In this document: piece after piece, positions 9,742 through 17,700 of the stretch
Layout of the letters: every line of letters starts with the position of its first letter
How positions within the stretch are numbered: the first letter of the stretch is position 1
Source of the DNA: Azoarcus sp.
GTDB taxonomy: Bacteria > Pseudomonadota > Gammaproteobacteria > Burkholderiales > Rhodocyclaceae
DNA length: 32,962 nt
Direction of reading: 5' to 3'
Assembly (NCBI GenBank): GCA_020725025.1
Contig: DYFV01000061.1
Location: forward strand, 1 to 32,962
Notes under the pieces: generated by a model
Database searches by the model: none
What the model was told of the DNA's origin: nothing
What the model saw: the letters and a program-made list of their open reading frames with translations, nothing else
Made by a program: the position numbers and the translations under genes

Positions 9742-10120
9742 CGGCCTCGCCCGGCGCCGGCTCGGAGGCGGGCGTGATCCGTCCCGGCGGCTCGACCTCC
9801 AGGGCGTCCTCGACCGCGCGTACGCCGCGTACGCCGGCCGCCACCTCGATGGCGCGCCGCCGCTGCGCCTCGCTGCCGACCACGCCGGCGAGGGTGACCA
9901 CGCCCTCGCGTGCGCTCACCGCGATGTGGGTACCCCCGAGCGCGGAGTCGCCACGCAGGGCCCGCTTCACGTCGTGACGCAGCAGGGCCGAGGCGCGCAG
10001 GCTGACCTCCAGGTTCGCCTGAGCCGCGGCATCGAGGCTTGCCGTTGCGATCGAGAAGGGAATCTGGGCCGCCAGCGCCGTGACACAGGCGAAGGCGCGA
10101 AGCATGGTCGGCGTGCTCAT
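9659..10120 (-). CDS. Small periplasmic BON-domain protein
   Basis: A 153-residue protein beginning with a signal-peptide-like segment (MLRAFACVTALAAQIPFSIATAS). A single BON domain follows (about 43-112), recognisable by SLRASALLRHDVKRALRG, then HIAVSAREGVVTLAGVV and RRRAIEVAAGVRGVRAVEDAL. BON domains occur in periplasmic proteins such as OsmY and DolP and are thought to bind phospholipid or peptidoglycan. I chose the ATG at 10120 (a second is at 10105) because the upstream in-frame extension is low-complexity and lacks family features. The last ~40 residues are an Arg/Pro/Ala-rich tail; its final 83 bp are antisense to the 3' end of the GGDEF-EAL gene, so the tail's sequence is constrained by the other gene. 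Exact function is unknown. Confidence 0.75.
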   Translation of the reverse strand: MSTPTMLRAFACVTALAAQIPFSIATASLDAAAQANLEVSLRASALLRHDVKRALRGDSALGGTHIAVSAREGVVTLAGVVGSEAQRRRAIEVAAGVRGVRAVEDALEVEPPGRITPASEPAPGEAVRRERRRRVARAAPRPARAARKGSPGR

Positions 10121-10298
10121 GGGGGTCGTGGGTGCGAGCGGCCGGGGCGCCGCACCCGGCGCGCCGCAGGATGCATGCCAGGCCCGGCAATCGGTGTGCC
10201 CGGGCGCGGCGGCGGAGCCATCGCCGTGCGAAGCCGCCTCCAGCTGTTGCCGCTCCCCGACACCTGTCCGCCCATGGGGCCGGAAACCCGCTCTCTCC

Positions 10299-11711
10299 TC
10301 AGGATTCCTTGCGTTGCTCTGAAGCGACGCCTCCATGCTCGCCGCGGAACAGGCTGGGAGTGAGGGCGTGCCGTTGCAGCAGGCGGTAAAACTCCGTGCG
10401 GTTGCGGTCGGCGAGCCGCGCCGCGTCCGAGACGTTGCCGTCGGTGAGCTTGAGGAGCTGGATCAGGTAGTTGCGCTCGAAGCGCTGCTTCGCCTCGGCG
10501 TACGACAGCGCCTCCATGCTGCGCACCCGCAGGGCCCGCTCCACCAGCGCGAGCGGAATCAGCGGCGTGGTGGCGAGCGCGCAGGCCTGCTCCACCACGT
10601 TCTGCAGCTGGCGCACGTTGCCGGGCCAGGCCGCCGTGGCGAGCGCCTCAAGCGCCTCGGGGGCGAAGCCGCGCAGCCGCTTGCGGTACTTGCGCGCGAG
10701 GATGTGCAGGAAGTGGTTGGCGAGCAGCGGGATGTCCTCGCGTCGCTCGTCGAGGGAGGGCAGGGTGAGGGTGACCACATTGAGGCGATAGAAGAGATCC
10801 TCGCGGAACGTACCCTCGGCCAGCGCCAGCTCGAGATCCCGGTGAGTGGCCGAGAGAATGCGCACGTCGATCGGCTCGGAGCGGCTCGAGCCGACCGGCC
10901 GGACCGCGCGATCCTGCAGGACGCGCAGGAGCTTCACCTGCAAGGCGAGCGGCATGTCGCCGATCTCGTCGAGAAAGACCGTTCCCCGGTTGGCGGCGAG
11001 AAAGAGGCCGGTGTGTGCGGTGGCGGCGCCGGTGAAGGCGCCGCGTACATGGCCGAAGAGCTCGGATTCCAGGAGCTGCTCGGGAATAGCGCCGCAGTGG
11101 ATGGCGACGAAGGGCGCGTTCGCGCGGGGACTGGCGCGGTGGATGGCGCGCGCGAGCACCTCCTTGCCGGAGCCGCTCTCACCGCGGATGAGGATGCTCG
11201 CGTCGGAGGCGGCAACCAGGCGCGCTTCGTCCAGCACCGTTGCCATGCGCGTGCTGTGGCTGATGATCTCGTCGCGCCAGCTCTCGTCGGAATCGTCCTC
11301 GGTCGCGCTTGCCGCCGCCCCGATCTGCAGCGCCTGCTCGATCTTGTCGAGCAGCGCCTTGCTGTCGAAGGGCTTGGTGAGATAGCCGAAGACGCCGCGC
11401 GAGGTCGCCTCCACCGCATCCGGGATGGTGCCGTGGGCGGTGAGCAGGATCACCGGCAGGGCGGGGAAGTTGCGGCGGATGTCCTCGAAGAGCGCCAGGC
11501 CGTCGCGGTCGGGCAGGCGGACGTCGCTCACCACCAGGCCGAAGCGTTCCACGGCCAGGCGTGCGAGGGCGGCTTCGGCGGTTTCGGCGGTGCTGACCCG
11601 GTATCCGCTCGCGCGCAGGCGCATCGACAGGAGCCGCAGCAGGTCGGTGTCGTCGTCCACCAGCAACAGGTGCGCGCCGGCGGCCATGGTGCGGGGCGAA
11701 GTCGATTTCAT
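10299..11711 (-). CDS. glrR: Sigma-54-dependent response regulator GlrR
   Basis: A 470-residue NtrC-family activator. The receiver domain (about 12-125) has the acidic pair Asp20/Asp21, phospho-acceptor Asp63 in VVSDVRLPDRDG and the conserved Lys in LTKPFD. The AAA+ domain (about 150-380) shows Walker A GESGSGKE (177-184), the sigma-54-contacting loop GAFTGA (224-229) and Walker B GTVFLDEIGDMP. The C-terminal Fis-type helix-turn-helix contains GNVSDAARLADRNRTEFYRL, which closely resembles GlrR/YfhA and marks the subfamily. In E. coli phosphorylated GlrR activates sigma-54 promoters of the sRNA gene glmY and of rpoE. Its ATG overlaps the qseG stop (ATGA), and a GGAG lies upstream. The divergent bactofilin promoter is a likely local target. 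Confidence 0.93.
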   Translation of the reverse strand: MKSTSPRTMAAGAHLLLVDDDTDLLRLLSMRLRASGYRVSTAETAEAALARLAVERFGLVVSDVRLPDRDGLALFEDIRRNFPALPVILLTAHGTIPDAVEATSRGVFGYLTKPFDSKALLDKIEQALQIGAAASATEDDSDESWRDEIISHSTRMATVLDEARLVAASDASILIRGESGSGKEVLARAIHRASPRANAPFVAIHCGAIPEQLLESELFGHVRGAFTGAATAHTGLFLAANRGTVFLDEIGDMPLALQVKLLRVLQDRAVRPVGSSRSEPIDVRILSATHRDLELALAEGTFREDLFYRLNVVTLTLPSLDERREDIPLLANHFLHILARKYRKRLRGFAPEALEALATAAWPGNVRQLQNVVEQACALATTPLIPLALVERALRVRSMEALSYAEAKQRFERNYLIQLLKLTDGNVSDAARLADRNRTEFYRLLQRHALTPSLFRGEHGGVASEQRKES

Positions 11712-12328
11712 GGCGGAGTTCTCCGTTCCGGCGCCGCCGGCACGGGAGGTGTCGCCGGCGGCGAACGACCCGGCAGGGTGCGCTCGATTTCGGCCAGGGC
11801 GTCGAGCTTTTCCTTGAGCAGGTCGACCTGGCGTCGGGTGTCTTTCAGGTGCTGCCCGGTGCGCTCCAGCTGTTGGGTGAGGCGGTCGGTCACCTCTTCC
11901 AGGCGGTGGCGCTCCAGCAACTGATCGACCAGCAGGTGCGCCAGCGGTTGCAGCGCCTGAGCGTCGGGGTCGGGCGAGGCGAGCACGGCGTGGAGCAGCG
12001 CGATGGCCCGAGGCAGGTTGTCGCCGGGCGGGCGGGTTGCGAGCAGGGCCTGCTGTGTGAGCGTGAGCGGCGTCTGCTCGCGCCCGGCGAGCGCGGCGCG
12101 CTCGCGCGCCAGCGCCGCGGGCTCCAGGCTGCGAGTCGCCAGGTGAAAGGCCAGCAGCGCGCGTACGGGATCGTTCTCCTCGCGCGCAGCGAGCTCGGCG
12201 GGCGTGGCCGGCGGGGCGGGTGCCTCACCGAAGGGGCGCAGCGCGCAGCCGCCGAGCTGCGCGACGCACAGCGCGGCGAGCAGGGCGCAGCGCAGCGGGC
12301 CGGGATCGGAGCGGGACTCAGCTCTCAT
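11708..12328 (-). CDS. qseG: QseG/GlrG-like outer-membrane lipoprotein of the glrKR operon
   Basis: A 206-residue lipoprotein: the signal peptide ends in a lipobox LGGC with Cys28 as the lipidated residue. The mature part is helical, with a probable coiled coil at about 140-185 (VTDRLTQQLERTGQHLKD), and a Pro-rich tail. Sequence similarity alone would be a weak call. Position decides it: the gene sits between glrK and glrR and overlaps both (11 bp with glrK, 4 bp with glrR), exactly as yfhG/qseG does in E. coli. There QseG is an outer-membrane lipoprotein that stimulates the sensor kinase. Translational coupling suggests a fixed stoichiometry with GlrK and GlrR. Confidence 0.82.
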   Translation of the reverse strand: MRAESRSDPGPLRCALLAALCVAQLGGCALRPFGEAPAPPATPAELAAREENDPVRALLAFHLATRSLEPAALARERAALAGREQTPLTLTQQALLATRPPGDNLPRAIALLHAVLASPDPDAQALQPLAHLLVDQLLERHRLEEVTDRLTQQLERTGQHLKDTRRQVDLLKEKLDALAEIERTLPGRSPPATPPVPAAPERRTPP

Positions 12329-13721
12329 GGGGTAGCTCGACTCGAAAGTGGGCGCCGCAGGTGGAAGGCACGAGCTCCACGCGGCCGCCGTGCGCGGCGA
12401 CGAACTCCCGCACGATGGAAAGCCCCAGCCCGCTGCCCTCGCGCGGCGCGGCGGGCTGACGCGAGCCCTGGAAGAAGGGCTCGAAGATGCGTTCGGCTTC
12501 GTCAGGGGGGACGCCGGGGCCCTGGTCGATGCATTCGACGCGCACCCATCCGGGCAGGGCGGTCAGGACGAAGCGGATGACGCCGTCCGAGGGGCTGAAC
12601 GAGGCGGCGTTGGCCAGCAGGTTGGCGAACACGATGCGCAGCTTGTCCTCGTCGGCCTTGATCGGGGGCGCCGTGCCTTCGATCTCGACGCGCTGGTTGC
12701 GGCTCTGGATGGGCAGTTGCTGCTCCGCGACGACCGAGTCGAGAAGCGGGCGCAGGGCGAACACGCGCCGGCGCAGCGTGCGCGCATCGAAGACCGCGCT
12801 GTTGTAGCCGAGCAGGTTCTCGATGCGCTCCTGGAGTACGCGGGTGTTGTGCTGGAGGATGCTCACCACTTCCTGCTGAGGAGCGTTGAGCGGTCCCACC
12901 AACCCCTCCTCGAGAAGCGCGATGCCTTCCCGCAGAGAGGCGAGCGGCGTCTTGAGCTCGTGCGAGACGCTGCGCAGGACGCGGGCGCGGTTGGATTCGA
13001 GATCGGCCAGGCGCAGGCGCAGCCAGTCCAGGCGGCGGCCCAGCCGCCTCAGGTCGGCCGGGCCCTCGATCGCGACCGGCTCCTCGAAGCGGCTCTCGCC
13101 CAGTGCCTCGATGGCGCGCTCGACGCGATTGAAGGGGCGCAGCAGCCACCAGCCGGTCGCAGCAGCCAGGAGGCTTGCCGAGAACAGGGCCGCGATCAGG
13201 TGCCAGGCGAGCCGGTTGCGATTGGTCTCCAGCTCTTCGAGCAGGCGTTCGCCCTCGCGGTCGAGCTTGATGCGCATCTCGGTGGCGAGTTGCTCGTTGA
13301 TGATCGGGAGCCGGGTGAGCGCGTCCATGGTGGCGTCGGTTCCGGCGCGCCGGGCGAGCGCATCGGCGGCCTCCGAAGCCGCCTGCTGCCAGGCTTCCAC
13401 GAGGGAGGCCGTGTTGCCGGCACCGAGCTCCGCGATGCGCGCCAGCGCCGCCTGGGACTCCGAGTGCGCCTGGCGGAAGCGTCCGAGCAGGACGGGATCT
13501 TCGAGCACCAGGAACTGGCGCGCGCTGCGTTCCATGTCCACCGTGCGCTCGGACAGTTGCTGGATCGCGGCCGAGTAATCCACCGCCTGCCGCGAACCTT
13601 CGCGGCTTTGCACGGCCAGCTGCTCGATCGCGAGCAGGCCGCCCAGTGCGGCAGCTCCGAGGATGGCGGCGATGAGCAGGAAGCTCGCCAGCAAGGTGTG
13701 ACTGAAGGAGAGGCGCGACAT
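12318..13721 (-). CDS. glrK: Sensor histidine kinase GlrK
   Basis: A 467-residue kinase, close to the 475 of E. coli GlrK/QseE. It has a first helix (about 8-30, TLLASFLLIAAILGAAALGG), a ~140-residue helical periplasmic domain, a second helix (about 172-195, LIAALFSASLLAAATGWWLL) and a HAMP-like linker. The dimerisation domain carries His254 in SVSHELKTPL. The ATPase domain has N-box FANLLANAASFS, G1 DQGPGVP and G2 GSGLGLSIVREF. It should phosphorylate GlrR in response to envelope stress. The ATG at 13721 begins directly before the first helix; a much longer in-frame extension upstream shows no domain and crosses the control region of the divergent gene. No good Shine-Dalgarno is visible. Confidence 0.93.
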   Translation of the reverse strand: MSRLSFSHTLLASFLLIAAILGAAALGGLLAIEQLAVQSREGSRQAVDYSAAIQQLSERTVDMERSARQFLVLEDPVLLGRFRQAHSESQAALARIAELGAGNTASLVEAWQQAASEAADALARRAGTDATMDALTRLPIINEQLATEMRIKLDREGERLLEELETNRNRLAWHLIAALFSASLLAAATGWWLLRPFNRVERAIEALGESRFEEPVAIEGPADLRRLGRRLDWLRLRLADLESNRARVLRSVSHELKTPLASLREGIALLEEGLVGPLNAPQQEVVSILQHNTRVLQERIENLLGYNSAVFDARTLRRRVFALRPLLDSVVAEQQLPIQSRNQRVEIEGTAPPIKADEDKLRIVFANLLANAASFSPSDGVIRFVLTALPGWVRVECIDQGPGVPPDEAERIFEPFFQGSRQPAAPREGSGLGLSIVREFVAAHGGRVELVPSTCGAHFRVELPHES

Positions 13722-13822
13722 GGCGGGGAGGGGCGTGGCGCGAGCGCCGACCTGAGAGTTTAGGGTGGCGTCGGAGGTGACGAACGTAACGAGATGCAAG
13801 CCGGAACCGCCGCTGGAGAGGC

Positions 13823-13840
13823 CGTCGCCGATCGGCGACA
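13823..13840. promoter_or_regulatory. Candidate GlrR-binding dyad, distal
   Basis: CGTC-N10-GACA, one base off the TGTC-N10-GACA motif described for E. coli GlrR. Its core (13824-13839) is a perfect 16-bp palindrome. The centre is about 175 bp upstream of the predicted sigma-54 start, a usual enhancer distance. Confidence 0.5.
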
Positions 13841-13889
13841 TGACCGACTTCAATTCGCTCAAGGCCTTGGCTGCCGCCGGGAAGCAACC

Positions 13890-13907
13890 TGTCGTGGTGC
13901 GGCGACG
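13890..13907. promoter_or_regulatory. Candidate GlrR-binding dyad, proximal
   Basis: TGTC-N10-GACG, one base off TGTC-N10-GACA. The centre is 67 bp from the distal dyad and about 110 bp upstream of the predicted sigma-54 start. The inner ten bases differ from the distal site apart from the GTC/GAC arms. Confidence 0.5.
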
Positions 13908-13981
13908 GAAAAGGCCGAAAATCTTCATGCGGATTCGAGGTGGAGATCGTAAGTATCGGAACCAAAGCAAGTTTTCCCGTG

Positions 13982-13997
13982 TGGCCCATCCCTTGCA
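13982..13997 (+). promoter_or_regulatory. Sigma-54 (-24/-12) promoter of the bactofilin gene
   Basis: TGGCCC-N5-TTGCA against the consensus TGGCAC-N5-TTGCA: one mismatch, with the invariant GG (13983-13984) and GC (13995-13996) at the obligatory 10-bp separation. The predicted start is near 14008, giving a leader of about 40 nt to the bactofilin ATG at 14049. Confidence 0.7.
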
Positions 13998-14048
13998 GAC
14001 GAGGCGGTTCCGGGACGACGAGCGTCCCCCCGAATTCAAGGAGAGATC

Positions 14049-14648
14049 ATGTTCAACAAGCCCGCCCTCTTTCCCAAAGGCTCGGACCCCCAGCCTGGAC
14101 GTCCGTCGCGCATCGGCGCGGGGAACGTTCCGCCCGGCGCCATGCCGGGGCTGGCCTCCGGGCCGGGCGCCGGGCTTCAGAAGGAGTCCGCGCCGCAGCC
14201 GGCCGGCCCCGCCGCATCCGGTGAGCCGGAGGGCGCCGCCGCGACCGGCCAGACCGGCGGCAGCCGCCTCATCGTCGGGCCCAACGTCAAGCTGCGGGGC
14301 GCGGAAATCCTCGATTGCGACACGCTGGTGGTCGAAGGGCGCGTCGAAGCGACGATGGACAGCCGGGTGCTGCGCATCTCGGAGAACGGTTCGTTCGCCG
14401 GCACGGTCGGCATCGACGTGGCGGAGGTTTTCGGGCGCTTCGAGGGCGAACTCACCGCCCGCACGCAGCTCGTGATCCATTCGACCGGGCGCGTGACCGG
14501 CAAGATCCGCTACGGAAAGATCCTGATCGAGGAGGGCGGCGAGGTCTCCGGCGACGTCCAGAGCCTGGCTGCCGTGCCGCGCGAGCAGACCCGCGGCGCG
14601 GAGCAGCACGGCGGCGAGCGCCCGGAGAACCAGCCCAAGGTGGCCTAG
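14049..14648 (+). CDS. Bactofilin (polymer-forming cytoskeletal protein)
   Basis: A 199-residue protein with a flexible Pro/Gly/Ala-rich N-terminal region (about 1-73) and a bactofilin (DUF583) beta-helix domain at about 74-178. The domain opens with SRLIVGPNVKLRGAEI and shows the repeating short-strand pattern (TLVVEGRVEATM, LRISENGSFAGTV, LVIHSTGRVTGKI, ILIEEGGEVSGDV). A charged tail of about 20 residues follows. Bactofilins polymerise without nucleotide at the inner membrane and scaffold cell-wall enzymes, stalks or polar machinery. A strong Shine-Dalgarno (AAGGAGAG, 14038-14045) fixes the start. The gene is monocistronic, divergent from glrK, and preceded by a sigma-54 promoter, which suggests production on envelope stress through GlrR rather than constitutive synthesis. 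No M23 or lmdC-type partner is adjacent. Confidence 0.92.
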   Translation: MFNKPALFPKGSDPQPGRPSRIGAGNVPPGAMPGLASGPGAGLQKESAPQPAGPAASGEPEGAAATGQTGGSRLIVGPNVKLRGAEILDCDTLVVEGRVEATMDSRVLRISENGSFAGTVGIDVAEVFGRFEGELTARTQLVIHSTGRVTGKIRYGKILIEEGGEVSGDVQSLAAVPREQTRGAEQHGGERPENQPKVA

Positions 14649-14730
14649 CGCGCCTCGCCGGCGCGCCATGCCGGGTGCGGACGGCGGTCGCGCGGGCAGG
14701 CGCGCCGCCGGCCGGCCTACGTCCCTGTTC

Positions 14731-14785
14731 GCGGCTTCCGCCGCGCCTGCGGCCCGCCGACGACGCTAGGCGCGGCGGAAACCGC
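14731..14785. terminator. Large inverted repeat between convergent genes
   Basis: Two 17-bp arms (14731-14747 and 14769-14785) are complementary with one mismatch and enclose a 21-nt loop. It lies between the bactofilin stop and the oxidoreductase stop, so it could end transcription from both sides. There is no T-run. Confidence 0.45.
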
Positions 14786-14796
14786 GATTCTGCGTC

Positions 14797-17700
14797 TCAG
14801 GGACGCGCATCGACGATACGGATGACCTTGCGCGACGCGGTCGTGGCCGGCTGCATTTCCGTCGGCAGTGCCCGGGCAAGGAAGGGGCGCTGCGAGAAGC
14901 GGCCGATGAGGGTGGCCTCCTGCTGGACCGCCTCGCGCACGGTGGCGAGCTTGACGTGTCCGAAGCCGCGGATGCGCTCGGGCAACTCGGCGAGTGCTAC
15001 GGCGGCGTCCAGGTTCGCGGCCGTGAGTCCGGGAAGGATCGCTTCCACCATCTCGGCGTAGCGGGCGGCGAGGGCCCGTTCCATGCGCCGCTCGGCGGTG
15101 TGGCCGAAGGGGTCGAAGACGGTGCCCCGCAGACGCCGTGCCCGGGCGAGCCACTTCATGGCGGTGAACAGCCACGGCCCGTAGCGGACCTTCCGCGGCG
15201 GGGCCCCGTCGCGCGCTTTGACGAGGAGCGGCGGCGCCATGTGGAAGCTGACCCGCAACTCGCCCTCGAAGGTTTCCTCCAGTGCCCGCCGGAAATGCCC
15301 GTCGGTGAACAACCGGGCCACCTCGTATTCGTCCTTGCAGGCGAGGAGGCGGGCGTAGCCGCGCGCCACCGCCTCGGTGAGCCGCAGCGGCTCGCCTTGG
15401 TTCACGAGCGCATGCTCCCGTTGACGCACCCTGTCGACCAGGGCCGTGTAGCGCGCCGCATAGGCGGCGTTGTGATACGCCGTGAGGTGGGCACACCGGT
15501 GCGCGATCAGCGTGTCGAGGCTCATCGGTTCGGGTGTGGGCTCCTCGGCGAGCTCGAGCACCGTCTGCGGCGCTTCCGCCGCCAGCCGGCCGAGATGGAA
15601 GGCCATGCGGTTCATCGACACGGACACGCCGTTGAGCTCGATCGCCCGCTCCAGTGCGGCCAGCGATACCGGTACCCGCCCGTGCTGCCAGGCGTAGCCG
15701 AGCAGCAGGAGGTTGGCGCCGATCGAGTCGCCCAGGAGCCGCAGGGCGAGGTCGTAGCTGTCGATCGTCTCGAGCGCGTCCTCGCCCGCCGCGAAGCCGA
15801 GCTTGGCGACCAGGGCGTCCGCGTGCAGGTCGGCGTCCGGGTCGCGCACGAAGCGGTCGGTCGGGTGGCGATGGCTGCTCGCCACCACGCGGGTGCGTCC
15901 CCGACGCACCGTCTGCAGCGCGTCGGCGCTTGCCGCCACCACCAGGTCGCAGGCGAGGACGAGGTCGGCCTGCTGGGTGTCGATGCGCACCTGGTTGAGC
16001 AGCGAGGGGTGCTTCGCCCAGCGCACATGGGCGAGCACGGCGCCCCCCTTCTGGGCGAAGCCCATGAAATCGAGCTGGGAGCTCGCCATGCCGTCCAGGT
16101 GGGCGGCCATGCTCACGAGCGCCCCGACGGTGACGACCCCGGTGCCGCCCACGCCGGTGACGAGCATGTCGTAGGGCGCGTCGTCGAGTGCCGCCCGCGG
16201 CTCGGGCAGGTGGGCCACCAGCTCGTGCAGGCGCTCGGGGGCGAGGCGCGCGACCCGTTTGCGCAGCTTGGCGCCCTCGACCGACACGAAGCTCGGGCAG
16301 AAGCCCTCCACGCAGGAGAAGTCCTTGTTGCAGGAGGACTGCTCGATCTGCCGCTTGCGGCCGAAGGGCGTCTCCAGCGGCTGCACCGACAGGCAGTTCG
16401 ACTGCCGCCCGCAGTCGCCGCAGCCCTCGCAGACCTCGGCGTTGATGAAGATGCGCCGGTCCGGGTCGGGGTACTCGCCCTTCTTGCGGCGGCGGCGTTT
16501 CTCGGCGGCGCAGGTCTGGTCGTAGATGAGGCAGGTCACGCCCTCGATCGAGGCGAGCTCGCGCTGCACGGCGTCGAGCTCGCTGCGGTGGTGGAAGGTG
16601 GTGCCGGGCGGGTAGAGGGTTTCCTGGCCGCGGTACTTGTCGGGCTCGTCGCTCACGATGGCGAGCTTGCGCACGCCCTCGGCCTCCACCTGGCGTGCGA
16701 TCCGTTCCACCCCGATCACGCCGTCCACCGGCTGGCCACCGGTCATCGCCACCGCGTCGTTGTAGAGGATCTTGTAGGTGACGTTGGCGCGCGCCGCAAT
16801 CGCTTGGCGGATGGCGAGGCTGCCCGAATGGAAGTAGGTGCCGTCGCCGAGGTTCTGGAACACGTGGCGTCGACGGGTGTAGCGGCCGTGGGCCGCCCAG
16901 TCGACGCCTTCGCCGCCCATCTGGATGAGCCCGGTGGTGGCGCGGTCCATCCACGAGGCCATGAAGTGGCAGCCGATGCCGGCCTGCGCCACCGAACCCT
17001 CCGGCACGCGGGTGGAAGTGTTGTGCGGACAGCCGGAGCAGAAGTAGGGCAGGCGCCGCACGGCGTCCGCCGCGTTCGACAGCAGCTCGGGTGCGGTGAA
17101 GTCGCGGACGTGGCTTCGCCGGTCGAGCCCGGGCGCATGGCGCGCGAGCCACTCGGCCAGCGCCGGCATGATGCGCGAGGGGCGCAGCTCGCCCAGGGCG
17201 GAGAGCAGCGGCCGACCGTCCGCCTCCTGCTTGCCCACGACCCGCGGCCGCTTGCCCGGCCGGTTGTAGAGGAGCTCCTTGATCTGGCGCTCGACCACCG
17301 GCGCCTTCTCCTCGATGACCAGCACCTCCTCGAGCCCCTCCGCGAAGTCGGCGATGCGGACGGGTTCCAGCGGGAAGGCGAGGCCCACCTTGTAGATGCG
17401 GATGCCGGCCGCGGCGAGCGTGTCCACCGAGAGCTCGAGCCGGCGCAGCACTTCCAGGAAGTCGTAGTGCGCCTTGCCGCAGGTCACGATGCCCACGTGC
17501 GCGGTGGCTGGCGCGGCGACCATGCGGTCGACGCTGTTCACCCGCGCGAAGGCGCGCACCGCGTCGAGCTTGGCGGCGAGCCGTTGCTCGATCGCGAGGC
17601 TGGGCAGGTCGGGCCAGCGGTAGTGCAGGCCGCCCTGCGGGGGGACGTAGTCGGCGGGCGAGGGGAAGTCCCGGCGCACCGCGTCGAGGTCCACCGTCAT

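Noticed and set aside
13722..14669. Long N-terminal extension of the glrK frame
   Set aside because: It would run through the bactofilin gene and its promoter; the first membrane helix starts right after the ATG at 13721.
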